From Coffea arabica (lineage: Eukaryota > Streptophyta > Magnoliopsida > Gentianales > Rubiaceae), in contig NC_092320.1 of NCBI RefSeq assembly GCF_036785885.1, positions 11,347,557 through 11,411,556 of the forward strand: DNA of 64,000 bases. Reading direction: 5' to 3'. Both the position numbers and the translations under genes were made by a program. The notes beneath the pieces are model-generated. The model was not told the DNA's origin. It worked only from the letters and a program-made list of their open reading frames with translations, and did no database searches. This document shows, piece after piece, positions 24,801 through 39,200 of the stretch; within the stretch, counting starts at the first letter, position 1, and each line of letters begins with the position of its first letter.

Positions 24801-27800
24801 TGCTGCCATCATACCCATTGGTACCCATTGTATTATTTAGTCGATTTATATTAATTTTAGCTACATAAGTTTTTGAATTTTAATGTCATAAAATTGGCTA
24901 CAGGATTGGGCGGTTTTGTCGCATGTAGAGCACTTTCTCAAAGAAACAGTGACCCAAGTAAAGCTTCACGCCCTTGGGACAGTGTAATTTCTTCAAATCC
25001 CATGTTTATATTACCTTCTGTTAGTTTTGGTATTGTACACTGTTGATAACAAAGTCCTGAGTTGTTTCTTGAGCTCTGGAGCAAAAAAGGCGGATGGTAA
25101 GATAGCTAATCCTAGTTCATGTTGTCCTTGCCAAGAAAAAGTTTTACCAATGTCGTGATCATGCCTTAAAAATAAGTTCTACTCCCTCCGTCCCACTTTG
25201 ATAGTCTTGTTTTCCTTTTTTGTCTGTCCCAAATTGCAGTCCACTTTCCAATTGAAGAATGTAGTTGTATTTTCATTTTCCTAAAATACCCTTATTCAAT
25301 ACAAGTTGTTGTTGCTATAAACCTACCCCATTTAATGAGAGTTGATTCTTTTTTTACCATCAATTCAAGTTCCCATAAAGTTGTACTCTAATTAATGTGA
25401 GGGTAATTTAGAAAAATAGCAATCTAAATTTACTTTTCCAACAAAGTTAACTACTTTTTCTTAAACTGTGTGAAAAAAAAAACAGGACTATCAAAGTAGG
25501 ACGGAAGGAGTATATGATTAAATCTAATTGGATTATCTGATTCGGGTTTCTTTCTGTACGACAAATAACTTCTATTTTTTTTTTTTTTTTTTTTGGGCAC
25601 ATGACAAAAAACTTCATTTTCTTATTTAACAGAATCGTGATGGATTTGTTATGGGAGAAGGAGCTGGAGTTCTACTTCTGGAGGAACTTGAACATGCCAA
25701 GGTAAATCTAGGTTGAGACATTACTCAGATTGTGTATTTTTGTCAATGAAACAACAACGCTTGCATTTTATCCTTTTCAAAATTGATTTATTATTCCCAA
25801 ATGGACAGGGAAGAGGTGCAAATATTTATGCAGAGTTTTTGGGTGGAAGCTTCACTTGTGACGCTTATCACATGACAGAGCCACATCCACAAGGTAATCT
25901 TCTGAGCTTTTTTTCAGCCGCATGTTGCTGTATAGATTGGATAGTGTCAGGATTTACAAATCTTAGTCATTCTGAATGTTTGTTTTCCTGGATAAACATG
26001 AATTGGAAATCATAGAATGTGTATCCTCTTGACTTGATCATTGAGAGAAGGGTGGTAAACAGTACTTGTTGATTTTGCTGTAACTTCTAGGAATAAAGTG
26101 CTCATGCAACCTTGAATATTTTGTTTAAATAGGATTGAACTAGTCGTGGAAATAATCCCACAAAAGCTGTCATGTGCAGCTTGAAGATCCAAGGGTTGAT
26201 CATATGTATGTGAAAACTTATGGGGTTTATCTAAAAGATGATTGGATGATTAAATTGAATTCATGTTGGCCGGTTCTGACTTCTGGGTTTTGTTTTATCT
26301 TGTGGATGACATGATAGAGTGAATGTTCTTCTAGTCACAGTGTAGAAATTTGTTCTTTCGCAAATTTTCCTGGTAACTGATTTATGGTTCATGACATTGA
26401 TGCTAAAATACTGCAACTTTTTATGGCAAGAAGTTCTCATTAGATGCGCATAGAGCTTTACTGAAACTGATATATGTGGTTAGCCAAGTGGGTGTGGATG
26501 CACTTTATGCTGGTTTAAGTATATCTGAGTATGAGATAGAATCTTTTGACATCCCAAAATCTGGAAACTGTATCTGCTTCAAAGCAATATAGTCACAGCT
26601 GGGTTCATAAATACCCTTAAATGGAGGTCAAATAGTAAAAAGTTAGTGCACCAATTAACTGCAGTGTATGACTAACTTTCTGTGGCATTGTGGTTTAACC
26701 TTTATAGTTTGCTTGCATAAGCAGGAACTGGTGTCATCCTGTGCATAGAGAAGGCTTTGTCTCAGTCTGGGGTGTCTAGGGGAGATGTAAACTATATTAA
26801 CGCACATGCTACATCCACACCCGCTGGAGACCTTAAGGAATATCAAGCTCTTGTTCATTGTTTTGGCGAGAACCAAGAGGTTACTTTCAATTTCTATAAC
26901 ATGATATATTTGTTTTCTTTTTCCCAGTTTTGGGTTTTATGGTTCTGATTTGTGATTTTTTTTTTTTCAATTCCTGCAGTTACGTGTGAACTCTACAAAA
27001 TCCATGATTGGCCATCTGCTAGGAGCAGCTGGGGGTGTTGAAGCTGTTGCTACCGTTCAGGTACCTTGTGTTATTCATGATTTCCTGAGAAACTTGGGAG
27101 TGTCTTTTGGATCATAACTTTAATTCGATTGCATGATTGTGGAAATGCTTTGGATGATAGGCATGCTAGAAATGCCATTTATCTGTATTCATAGTGAGTA
27201 TTATTTTTTTTTCATCTATTTAAGAATTTATGGTTGCAGCTAACACTGAGATGTAACTCTCATGCTGTCTGCCTTATTAGGAAGTGCTATATTTTTCCTC
27301 TTTATTTATCTTGGAGTTGTATCATAATTTCCTTATCTGTGAGTAGAAGCAAGAAATTCTAGTTACATATGAATATAAAAGAGATGCCAGGTTATATATC
27401 AGGCTGCTAAGGAAAAGGAAAGCCATGATTCGAGCTTTGGATATTAACCATGAAAAAAGAAGCTTCTTACTAGGCGGCCAACAATTTCATGAGAATTTGA
27501 TTGAACATCAAAGGCGTTATTGCTTTTTAGTTTAGAAACAAGCTACCAAATTTTTGAGACACAAGACTCTGCCAGCTGTTTCTTGATCATTGGCAATGCC
27601 ATGAAGATGCAGACTTTGTGCTGTAGTCATTATTTACAAAGTTAGACGCTGTGTATGTAACTGCAGTAGTCCAGGAATATGAACTTTGGAAGCTACGACA
27701 TGGAGTGGAAAGAGGATATCAATAGTAATTTAACTCACACTTTCCCCTTGTAAGATCAGCTTTGTGCGTCTCCTATTGTTCTTTTTTCAGACAAGGCTAG

Positions 27801-28759
27801 TGATGGACTAGGTCCATTAGCTTGAATTCTATAACTTGTAGCACTCCATGCAGCCTTAGATGACTGAGTGTTTCTGATGTTAACCTTCTTAGACAAGCCA
27901 TAATTGTCAATTTACATGATAAAGGGGACCTCTTATAGCTTTTTACTGGAAACCTGAGCTACTTTGTTGTTGAATTGAAATATATAATTTAGTATCTTTT
28001 GTTGAAGGGTTTTCTTGGAAACCATTATGTTTGTTGAAGTAGTACACTTGAGGTATTTGATCAAGTTTTTGTTCTTGCCATCTTCTTTTGCAGTAATGTT
28101 TTTCATATGAGCTATCTATAGAAAATGATGCCATAATGAATTGCTTGACTGTATAAATTGGAATTTCTTATCTTGCAGGCTATAAGGACAGGATGGGTTC
28201 ATCCAAACATCAATCTTGAAAACCCAGATGATGACGTGGTATGTTTACAATGCTTATAGTATCTAGTTTTCTCTGCTTGTGGAGTGACTGCTGTAGCATC
28301 TTTTATTGCTTTGGAAGGGACTTGGTGGGATTATGGCATGGTGGTTTTTGCTGTTACTGTAGAACAATTTCTAGCTTAGTCAGGAAATGTTGTCTAATAG
28401 CATTTGCTGATTTGATCCAGATGCTGCATTATTTAATAACTGTCCTGCATACACTCTTGCATAATATGCCAATCCTGCTAGTAAAAATGCTTAATATGTA
28501 TTTGTATTTATGTTGAAGAAGAAAATGCATTTCATGCTTACACGTATTTTGGACTTTAGGGGTGGAGTACTTTTTATGCTATCATTTTGTTTCCAAGCGG
28601 GGTCTGTCTGACAAGACACGATGCTTTTATACCTTGAATCAGGACACTAAACTGTTGGTTGGCCCGGAGAAAGAACGACTTGATATTAAAATAGCTTTGT
28701 CCAACTCGTTTGGATTTGGTGGGCACAACTCTTCAATATTGTTCGCTCCATACAAGTGA
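21830..28759 (+). CDS. KAS2: 3-oxoacyl-[acyl-carrier-protein] synthase II, chloroplastic (KAS II)
   Basis: Condenses malonyl-ACP with palmitoyl-ACP to extend C16 to C18 acyl-ACP in plastid fatty-acid synthesis. Thirteen exons: 21830-22211, 23134-23339, 23431-23634, 24311-24421, 24516-24611, 24775-24820, 24904-24983, 25633-25701, 25809-25893, 26725-26879, 26980-27060, 28179-28238, 28643-28759. All joins keep frame and give 563 aa. Residues 1 to about 130 are Ser/Arg/Lys-rich and acid-poor like a transit peptide. The core starts RRVVVTGMGVETPLG. Catalytic residues are present: Cys314 (STACATS), His454 (NAHATSTPAGD), Lys485 and His490 (STKSMIGHLLGAAGG), with the glycine-rich FGFGGHN near the end. 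KAS II rather than KAS I is chosen from the segments RIAGEIKSF, DGWVAPKLSKRMDKFMLY and ILNAANHIIRGEAD. Earlier in-frame codons precede the ATG, but MASSVVCSW opens the plausible transit peptide. Intron 7 carries a Stowaway MITE. Confidence 0.95.
25192..25510. mobile_element. Stowaway-type MITE in KAS II intron 7
   Basis: Ends CTCCCTCCGTCCCACTTTGA and GGACGGAAGGAG, flanked by TA at 25190-25191 and 25511-25512, as expected of Tc1/mariner-derived Stowaway elements. 319 bp, no coding. Same subfamily as the copies at 45288 and 45629. Confidence 0.88.
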
Positions 28760-30254
28760 ATTTCTTTTGGGGGGGCTTGATTCTGCCAGATGTGATGCTC
28801 TAGGTATGTACTCATTGGTTTACGTGGAATAATCATATTCATAAATATTTCTATTGAGGTTGTCCCTCAGAGGTGACCTTACTCTTGATAGTGTGAATCA
28901 CAAGAAACATGATATGTATGTAACTTGATTCTCAGGAAGATATTCAATCTTTTTAACTTTTTCGAGTACTTCAGAAATCCTCAAGGCTCTTGTGGCTGCT
29001 TTACTGAGAATGCATCATATACTAGTGCGCAGTGCACTTAGTGATATTCTCTGGATTCCTTTTCCCGAACGAATTGGATGTTTGCCTGTGCCCGGACAAA
29101 GGGTCTTTTGGGGTGCTATTCAAGGGAAAAACACGAGCTCCTCTGAATCCCATGAACCTATTGCAGATTTTATTGGATTTCTTCCCTCCAGACATTCCCT
29201 TCATTTCATGCATATAATTATTGTAGGGCTTTGATGATGATATGAACTAGAGGGCATTGCGACAATACAAGGTGCCTGTGCTTGGTTTAGCCGTCTCCCT
29301 GTACAAGTAATTATTGCTGACCTGTACCACTAAATTTTGATCTAAAAAATTTGCCTGTGGCATTTATTTTTTATTGAACTGACGGTTCTTCCTCCGGTCC
29401 AACGGAGGGCAATTGAAGAAGTCAAACAACTATCATAATCGAACACTTCGTGCTCACATCACATCCGAATTTATTTTGGGCAATGAATATGTCAGAAAAA
29501 TTACTTCAAAATAGGGTGAGGGGCGGATGTAGACGCCCCGGATCCCTTCAAATACGAACTTGTTAAACCAAATTTCTACCACCAAAGCTAAGCTCAAATG
29601 TGAGTCTGCCCTCGTTGTAAATCTGCAAAATCATTACTTTGCAGCGGTAAATAAAATGCTGTAAATGCCAATAATACCAAAGAAAATTGTTGGAATTTGG
29701 CCTCTTTATCCATGCTTGAAAAGGGTCAATGATGATGAATGAATAATTATATCAAGTAGACATGCTTCAGCCAAAATGCACTTGCCCATTTTGGCTTGTC
29801 ACTGTTCTAAAAATCAATATATCTTCTTTATTGCTAATATAGCTGGATTTCCCTTTTTTTTTCACAAAACTATCTGTAAACACGTGCATATATACATGAA
29901 GAATACACTTTCTCTCGGTTTGATACCATATCACATACAATATCGAAAACAAAAGCACGTATGATCATTAGGATCATTGAAAATATCCTATCCCTCGTGC
30001 CTCCAGTTATAGAAGCAGAGACCAACATGAGAAATTCCCCTTCGATCCTTCATGAACCAAACAAAATGACAGCCGGAGCTAATTAAAAATCAATTCCTGT
30101 GTAAAATCTTCAGCAGCCGGCACCACACACAATTGCATCTCTTTTTGACGACTCTAGTCTCGACAAAAGCAGACCGCCATGGCATAAGTACAAAAAAACC
30201 ACCACGGTACCTTCCAGCTTTCTCCCACTGGCTGAAAAAAATTATGTCTCGCAT
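28760..30254. other. 3' flank between KAS II and RRP12
   Basis: The convergent genes leave about 1.5 kb holding both 3'UTRs. Stretch 29020-29220 is open on both strands for about 60-80 codons, without a recognisable domain. No repeat or RNA gene seen. Confidence 0.4.
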
Positions 30255-33200
30255 CTACCTAGTCTTCTTCTGGCCATCCTTCTTCTTATGCTTCTTCAAT
30301 TTTACTGCCTTCATGGAAAGTGCACTTGAGACACTCCTACCTTCGAGCTTCTTTGTCAGCTTCACCACACTAGCCATGCCTTTTCTTGCGGCAGCCTTGT
30401 GCTCAGGCCTCCGGCTCAACATCTTGCGGTCAAGTGGCCAATAAGCATACGGCTCAAGTTTATCCTTCCTCTTCAAATCCCCACCAGCCTTCTTGCTTGA
30501 ATACTCATTACCAGTGTAAGCCCACCCAGACTCGGATGTCTTCCTTCGCTTCTGGGTATTTCGAGAATTTATTGACAAATGACTATCTGCATGGCTCTTT
30601 CCATCTGTGTCAGGGTCAGATGACACATTTCTTTTTGTCTTCTGTTTCTTATCACCTTCGTGGATAATCAACCGTCCTTCAGCATCTATTTCTAGCTCAT
30701 CGTCCAATTCAGGTTTTCTTTTTAGATGCTTGGATGATCGAAGAGCCGATCGTGTCTTTTGTCGATCCAGCAGATCGAGTGGTTCATCATCTACTTGGTC
30801 AAGCAAGTCTTCCTGCAAGCCCTTGGTAGCTTTACGCATCCTAGATGTTTGCAAATAAGTACTTTTCAGATTACTGTTCATTGAAAGCTTAAAGCAAAAG
30901 CGCTCTAATGCAAATATTAAACTTCTTATTATTAGTCAATTGGCTAGCATAGAAACCCCAGGTTCAGAAACAGACCTAGTGATGATCAAAACATACAGAT
31001 TCTACTTTTTAACAGTTCGGAGTACGTATCACTGTCTCACTAACGAGCATGAAACTGCCATCCTAAACCTTTCATGTGGTCTTGGTTTAAAAAGATGTAA
31101 AAAGCTAAATGTCCATAAACTGACCTATGTGACGATGCTCTGGATTTTGACACTGATGACGTGTCCATCTTCCGGCCATTAAGTGTCCTCACATCCATGA
31201 AATTGGTATCACTGTTCTCACTTCCTTCATCATCAAAATCAGAAAATATCCTGGTATGATTCCATTTACTCCGCCTGTAAAAAGATTGAAAAATTTGTCA
31301 CAAAGAAGTATACGACTGATTATGTGAGGAACCATACTATCTTTGTATTGCCAATGAATCACCACGACTGTTACAACATGTTACTAAAATCAGCTATAAG
31401 ACTTGCTCAAACGTTTCCATAATGCTTTTATCCAAGTCCATTTAATAATTCCTTAGCATATATTACTCTAAATTCTTGCTCAATTCTAAACCCTGTACTA
31501 GGGTTGCCCCACAGAGAGAGAGAGAGATAGAGAGAGAGAACATGGATATAGGTGCTTAAAGTATATTTCCAGAGTCAACAAGCTCGGCTACAGCAACAAT
31601 AAAATCCTAGTTAAACTAATACAAACTCCAAAGGGTGGTACCTTACCAAATTCGCAACAATGAAGCTTAGTTGTTAGGTTTCCTAATTCTGTGCTTGTCA
31701 AGCTTAGAATTTCTTGTAAAAATGCAGTAAATACATTAAATCTCTCTACATTAAACATGCTTAATGCCTATTTTGTACAGAAACAGAGTAATACCAGCAT
31801 GCTTCCAAGCTCAAAGGCTCACAAAGATGGAAGAAAGAAAAACCTGGATGTAGTAGCTTTTGACTGATGAGATCTGGATTCCTCGGAGTTGGAAGCAAGT
31901 TTCCTTTCCTTGCGCTCCTTAATCTGCATGATCATAATATGATAAATGTTCCTGATCAAGCCTTTCAAAAACACTTTTCTTCAGGCAATCTCCAACAAAC
32001 CTTTCTTATGTTGGTAAGAAGTTTCACGTGTTCTTCAGGCATGACTTCTTTAACAGCCTCCAAACCACATTTTTTGATAAGCATTTCAAATAGCATTTTA
32101 ACCTGCGCGAAGAAAGTCAGGTCTGATGTACAAAGTGAAGTAATGTTGAATGAGAAAAATAAGAAAAATTTCCAATTTGTGTAAAAAATATTACAAAATT
32201 CATTTAGTTTTCAAAATGGCCTCACTGAAGTTAAAACAAAAATAGGATGCGTAGTGCTTTCCCATGTGCAAAAATATGTGAACCTTACCCAACCAAGAAA
32301 TTAGATTCCAAATTTAAGCAAGAAGCAATCAGAAGGAAAGGAAAGACAAACCTTTGCTTTGAAATGGTTCTTCCTGCTATCTTGCCAATTCAATAGGCCC
32401 TCCACCATTCCTTTTAAGTGTGTTTGCAACCATTCAACCTGGGACTTAGCGACCAGCACTTTCAACAATCCTAGACTAGCCTACATTAGAAGCAAATATT
32501 AGAGGATCACAGTATTTCATGATTGACAACCTGAAGATTAACTGGTTACAACAAAGGTTACATCAACACAAGTGTAGCTATCTATTTGGTAAAGCAAACC
32601 TTGATTATTTCCTTGTTCTTTCTCTGGAGGAGGAGAAACATGGATGGAAGAACTGTATAAGTAACAGAAACAAGATCGCTAAACTCATAAGCCAAGCGAG
32701 CTAAACCCTTCACAGCTGCACTAATCATTTGAGGGGTCTCTCCAGCCAATCCTCCAGCAACCTATTACAGTAAGATATGCATCTTTAAGATGGAAAACAG
32801 ACAAAATTGAAATATTTCAATAGGTAAGAACTCCAAGATTCTGTACCATGTTAAAAAACTGGTGCAGGTCTTCTTTTCTGCCCCCTTTATCTTCATCCCC
32901 ATATATGTGTCCAATTTGAACCAGAATATCATATGCTCTATTTCTTGTTCTTTTATTGACCTAGGAGATAGGATACAAGCAAATGAGACGTTTTTACTGT
33001 ATCTAAAACTGCATTAAGCTGTAAGCCAGGTTTCACAGAATGTGCACACACTTACAGTAGAAACCTCTCTCTCTCTCCCCCCTCCCCCTCCCCCCCCCCC
33101 CCCAATATATATATATATATATATATATATCCCCCCTCACTCAAGAAAAAAGAATGATAATCCGAAGTAATACCATATTTGTCCAAGCAAAACTATTATA

Positions 33201-36200
33201 AATTAGTATCCAATTCTAGAACTGCATTCCCCAGGTTTGTCATGATCACCAAGTGTGTCTGTAGCTTTTGAGATTACGAATAATATGCAATTGAACCTTC
33301 CATAAATGATCATGTCAACATTAACTATGCTTACAATTCCAAACCAATGTTAGAAGGACCACAGGAAGAGAAGTCGCTGAAATTAAAATTAGGAAGGATA
33401 TGAGAAGTAAAACGTGAAGTCATTGTAATTTGAAAATCATAAGGAACATAATTTTACTTGTCAGATATGACACGTGTACTTAGCCCCTACTACAATGTTA
33501 AAACCCAAGTAGTGGATTCTACTTTTATCAATTAGCTGTGTATATTGGAATGGCAGTGGGTACCATAAGTCATGCCTCACATTCCACTTCTACTGAAACC
33601 ACCACACCTTCTTCACTACCTGAACCTCCTCCCCTTTCCCCAAAAATTCACCATTACAAGCCATTTTTCCCATGATTGTTGACACCTCTCAACCACCCAG
33701 TGAAGCCTCGCTACAAAACCACCTCATCAATATCCCGAACAGCATGTCATACCAAGCTATACTAAAACATAGCAAGACAACCAAGAACAACTCTTCAATT
33801 AGACACTGCAAGACAAGCAACTCAAGAAACTTTGGATTTCAAAATCGCCCCTTATAATAATAAAATAACCAAATACAGCAGAAAACTGAAGGTCATGGCG
33901 ATTAAGATGCTGTACCTCTTTCAATGCAATTACCATATCAGTCGGGAAACCAACAAACCAAATACAGCAAAAACTAAAGAAAATTATGGCAGTTAAGAAG
34001 CTATACCTCTTTCAGTGCAAGAACTATTTCAGTCAGGAAAGAAGAGATGATGTCACGCCGATTCTGCCCAGATAAATCCTGCAGCCAAAGGTGTAGAAGT
34101 GCAGATAAATTCTCATGCTCGAGTTCAGACAAACAATTTTTCCATGCATTCTCAGCAACAAGATTTTTGCAAGTAAATGAATTTCAAGATCTTGCTAATC
34201 ACCTTTGACATATGGACAATCAAGAAATACAGAGAGTCAAGCCTATGACGCTTGGCCGAGAAATGACAATAAGGAAGAACCTCAATCATCAGATTAAGCA
34301 GCTCTTCAAGCTTTCTCGAAATAAATTCATCTGAGTTCTGTGAAAAAAATAGAAGGCTTATAAGTTCACATATATTTGAAAATTGTATAAGTGGAGCACA
34401 ACTCATCACTTTTATATTAAATTTATCCATATCCAACACAGCAAACACAAATGTTATTCACCCCCCCTCTCCCCTCCTGCTGCTATATGGATTTAATTTC
34501 TGTTTGGCTTGTTGGGGGGGCAGAATGAAGGTACTCGCATCCAAAATGAACATCACTCATGTACCCTGCAGTGTCTAAGAAGCTACAGTACGTCAATGTT
34601 CCTGGTAACAAGATATGTCCAGTTTCCAAAAATTTGTCAAGATTTCTCACTACCATTGCTTCCCTAGAGATTATTCATTAATCTAAACAGAGTCTTGTAC
34701 TACAGAAGGTCAAACTTGCAACCAGTCTAATACCACTCCTTTGCAAATCCTTGATAAAAGTGCTATAAAAAAGAGAGAACTTTCTTGCAATACATGTTTA
34801 AAGCCTCCACCTATGGCATACTATTTTTTTTAAATAAAAAGTCACAAACAGTTTGACCACATCAAACAACTAAATGATCTTTTTTATAGTGATCCCAGCA
34901 GCAGAGTAGTCAGAGTAAAAGGGGGAAAAGGGAAGCATTACCCGGAGAATAATGGAAAGAACTTTGTAACACTTCTTTTGAATTAAGCCCTCAACATCCT
35001 GCACTCAAATTTTTTCTACAATAGTCAAAATGCAGAAATTTTCTTCTTTCATGAAATTTATGTAAGAAGAGGAGACATTTGACCTTTAATCCAGGCTTTA
35101 TAGCAATAAATAGAAGATCAATTTCTTTGGCATCCAAGCCAGGCAAAAGTGAAACGGCCAGTTCAAATAACTGTGCCCTGTACATACAACAAACCAAACA
35201 ATAGAAAGTCAAAAATAACATAGACTTTCATAGCAGCTCATTCATTCCAGTCAATTTTCTGTGAGTCACAAAGTGGCATACAATTGCAGAATCTAAACAA
35301 AGAACCCACCTTGCTGTTGACACCGAGCTTTCACCAGAAATGTCATCAACCTGCATCGATTTGGAGTTTCTAAAGTTTTCCGCTTTACTTGCCTCTTGAG
35401 TCACCTTCAAAAGCTTCTGCATTGTGGTCCTAAAGAACCTTGCAACTACCTCTTTTTCTGACACAGAAGCAAGCTCTCCTATTGTACTCTGTAAAACATA
35501 CCAATTATACAATTCGTCAAACTCGACAAGGTTAGAAGGGGATTTAAACACATGTTCAGGAAATGAGATTCAACAAGTTTTCCTTTTCTCTATTTATAAG
35601 GAAAAAATTGGCAATGATCCCATAAAGTGAAACAGCAAAATTATTAACTATGTATTATATTTCTACTAGACATCAAGAGCATAAGCAAACCCATTTAAGA
35701 ACTCCACTAACTGTTGAGAACTATGTTACCCACCAACGCTTCCTCAAAATTTTCAAAATTCATAAAAGGTATCAAACAAAAAAATAGATATTGAATTACT
35801 ATCAAAGTAAGTAAATAACACACTATATACTTTGAATGAGGTGTTGCTTAAAACTAAGACCAAAAGAAAAACCTCTCATCTACTTGCTGCTTCCTCAAAA
35901 TTCTCAAAGACTCTTAAGTACCATGATAAAACGTAAGAGAAAAGATTGTTATCTTCATCACCATCCTAGTTTTGCACAATAAAAAAGAATGCCATAATTT
36001 TGTTTGAAATGAGATATGGCACAAGACAGAGTCAAGTTCACCGTTTAAAGAGTTTGGATATTCACATTTGGAAAGCATCTTCAAATTGAAAACACAGACA
36101 GCACCCCCTGAATTCCAAGAAAATGTAACCTACAATCTAAAAGCCAACCAATCTTGAGTTCTGACTTAGACAGCGCAATTTCTAATTTCAATTCTAAAAC

Positions 36201-39200
36201 CATACTCCAGTCTCCATTTGAGATGAACTCATAACATTGCACAACTTGATGGACAGTCAATTTAAATTGGAAGTTAATTCAAAGTTATACTGTAAAATGT
36301 GAACAAAATATCCTCATTCAATGCAAGCTTTAGAGGAAATATTGAGTTGCAACTCGGAGATGTAAAATTTTGTGAAGTAATGACCTGTATAGAGCCACTA
36401 ATATCTTTGGGAGCTTTCAAGAAGACTCCCGACATAACAGATAACAATTCGCGAGCAGAGGACCTCAAGACACTTAAATTATTGGCTGCAACTTGTGGAT
36501 TGTAAAGTGCAATTGCTCGTTGTTCTGGAACACTTAGGTCAAAGATGGACATGTCCTCTTTTCCTTCCAGATGTCCCCTATTCTGCTGAACAAGGATTTG
36601 CAAACTGGAGCATATTATGCCCCAAACATCAGGTTCTTCACGAAGCGCAGAACAAAGTGCTTTCTCCAGATCCCTAAAGCTTTCAGCCGTATCTTGAGGG
36701 TAATTGCAAAAAGATGGCAGCAAGGACCACAAGGAGTATACAATTCCATCTATACTCCTAGCTGAATAAACTTTTCCTTCTCGTTCAAGCTGGCACAAGC
36801 AAATGAAAATAAAGACTCTGCAACACGAATTAGGAGGAGGCTCGAAGGAACATTAGCATCAAAATATCATACCAATGCTGACTTTCGTGACATGGCTCCA
36901 ATCATGGGTAAAATTGACTCAGTAAAGAAGCTTAACCGAGCACCAATAATATATTGCTTCAAAATTGGAAATAACCAAAGATTCGCCTCAGTTAGGACTT
37001 CAGAATCCAACTTGAGTGGTAAAATGCTCAAAAATGTTTCAGGTCCCATTGCGCGAAGTGCAGATCCAACACATTCATGCAGCTTAATCAACAAGAAAAC
37101 TAGATATCAGATGATAATTGAACACCTGTCATATGCTGAACACAAAGAAGCAAAATGATAGAAGTCTGTACAAATAAGATCCACCAATGACCTCTCCCAT
37201 AGGCAGTCTTCTCATCTAAAATTTTACAGAAACCGTCCATATAGCACATTACTAGCTTTTACCAAGCAGCTTATATAAATATCCATAACTTATAAGCTAG
37301 AACTAAAAGCACTTAGTGACATCACATATTATCACATGTTTATTGAGACTCTTATCTATCAGACGAACTATTAAAATCTCCAAAACATAGAAATAATTTC
37401 AGGTTAAAAAGAGGGGCTTTCTCGTGGTCAGCTAGCCAAGGATTTCACCATTGCATGCAAAAGTAAATGCTTTTTCTTAGAAATAATCAAGGTAAGCACC
37501 GCATATCTCATATTTGCATTCATCAAAAGTTAGCATGTTAAGACTGCAAAGCACCACAATATAAGACCAGGATACAGAAGCTTTTCAATCAATAACAAAG
37601 AGAAAGCAAAACACATGAATAGATGATAGAAAGTTTTCCAAGAACACGCATAGATAGAAGAAAATGAGCTAGAATCATGTCTTGAGGCACCTAGACTTAG
37701 ATAAAATCTGTATCAGATTTTGCAGAGCTGAATATTATGGTGGGTACAGTAGGTGCCAAGGAAACAATTAAAAAATCATTGAACAAAAAAGGGAAAATAT
37801 TCCATCGGAGGCACAATCCTAATGAGGTATCTAGACTTCTTAAAAAATCTATTCACTTTGAATCCATGACCAACTTTAAATTTAGCACATGATCAGGATC
37901 GATCGCGGTCCATTCTCAGGGCAAAGGTATTTTGTAGGACAGCACAATTCTCAAATAAAAATGACAACTTTTCCTAGGAGACAAAATACTAAGAGCCCAG
38001 AACTGCAACAAGGAAGAATAATGAAACAAGTGGGTTCATTTGAAAATCATTATTTAGAAAATATTTCCCTTGGGAGTGTTTGGGTACCACATTAATTCGA
38101 AAAATTATTTGCTTGCATCGTAAACATGTTTTCCAACAACTTTTCTATCATGCCAACCATCTTTTTGACTCACACATGTCACGTTACAAAAAATTCTACA
38201 GATTATCCTAAAAATTTTTTCCAAACACGCACCTTAGTATTCCCCAAAAACATTTACCAACCACCTTTTTATCTCACATCACATCAAAAAAGTGCAAGAG
38301 TAAAAAATGCAAGTTTTTCCAAATAATCTTCAAACCAAAAAGAGCCAGGGTTATTCCTCATCTTATGTACGTAAGCCAATAACGCAATGGTGTAAGAGAA
38401 AAAAAAAAACCCACCTGTTTTCTGAATGGGAAGTCCTCATCTGGCAACTTTTGCATATCTGCCAAGCTCCGAAGTGTACCACTTAAAAAATATGATGCAT
38501 ATTGGCCTGAAAAATGCATTTTGGCCACACATCAGTACAGATTTCTGACATTATTTCACTGGGTTATATAAGAATTACATACTTGGAAAAAAATAAAACT
38601 TGAAGAAAAATAAAGATGGTGGCATTATATCTATGTGCTTATATACGTATACCATACTAAAGTGGAAGCCGGAAAAAATTTACTATGTACATAAAATAAC
38701 AAAAAGTATTTCATCCTTCAATTTGGTTTTTGTGGGGAAGGGTAAGACCTTCCTACGTAAATTCTGGTCAATTAGCAATCCTAGTTACAAGTGGTACATG
38801 GCAGAAACAGCCCCGGTGTAGTGTTATTTATACATTTGTGCTGTGCTATTGTGAAGATTAGGGATAGGTTAATAGTCAACTCTTTATTAGATTCAATGAA
38901 ACTTCTTATAAGAATTTATTTGTATTTGCTTTAATCTCATACTGTGTCATAAGCACTTGGAACGTTGTGTGCACTATGCTATGTAGTACTGCCAGGAGAC
39001 CTGTGCACTATGGGTGACTGACAATAGCAACACGTATATCTGTCTTGTAGAGCCAAAAAATGATGCTAAATTGAAGTAGACAGAAGATAAAGGAATGCAC
39101 TTACCGAATTTACAGAACATTGCTGAAATAACTTGTAATGACACATCCCAGACAGCAGAGAAATTATAGTCAACTAATCTTCCAACAATTGCACACACCT

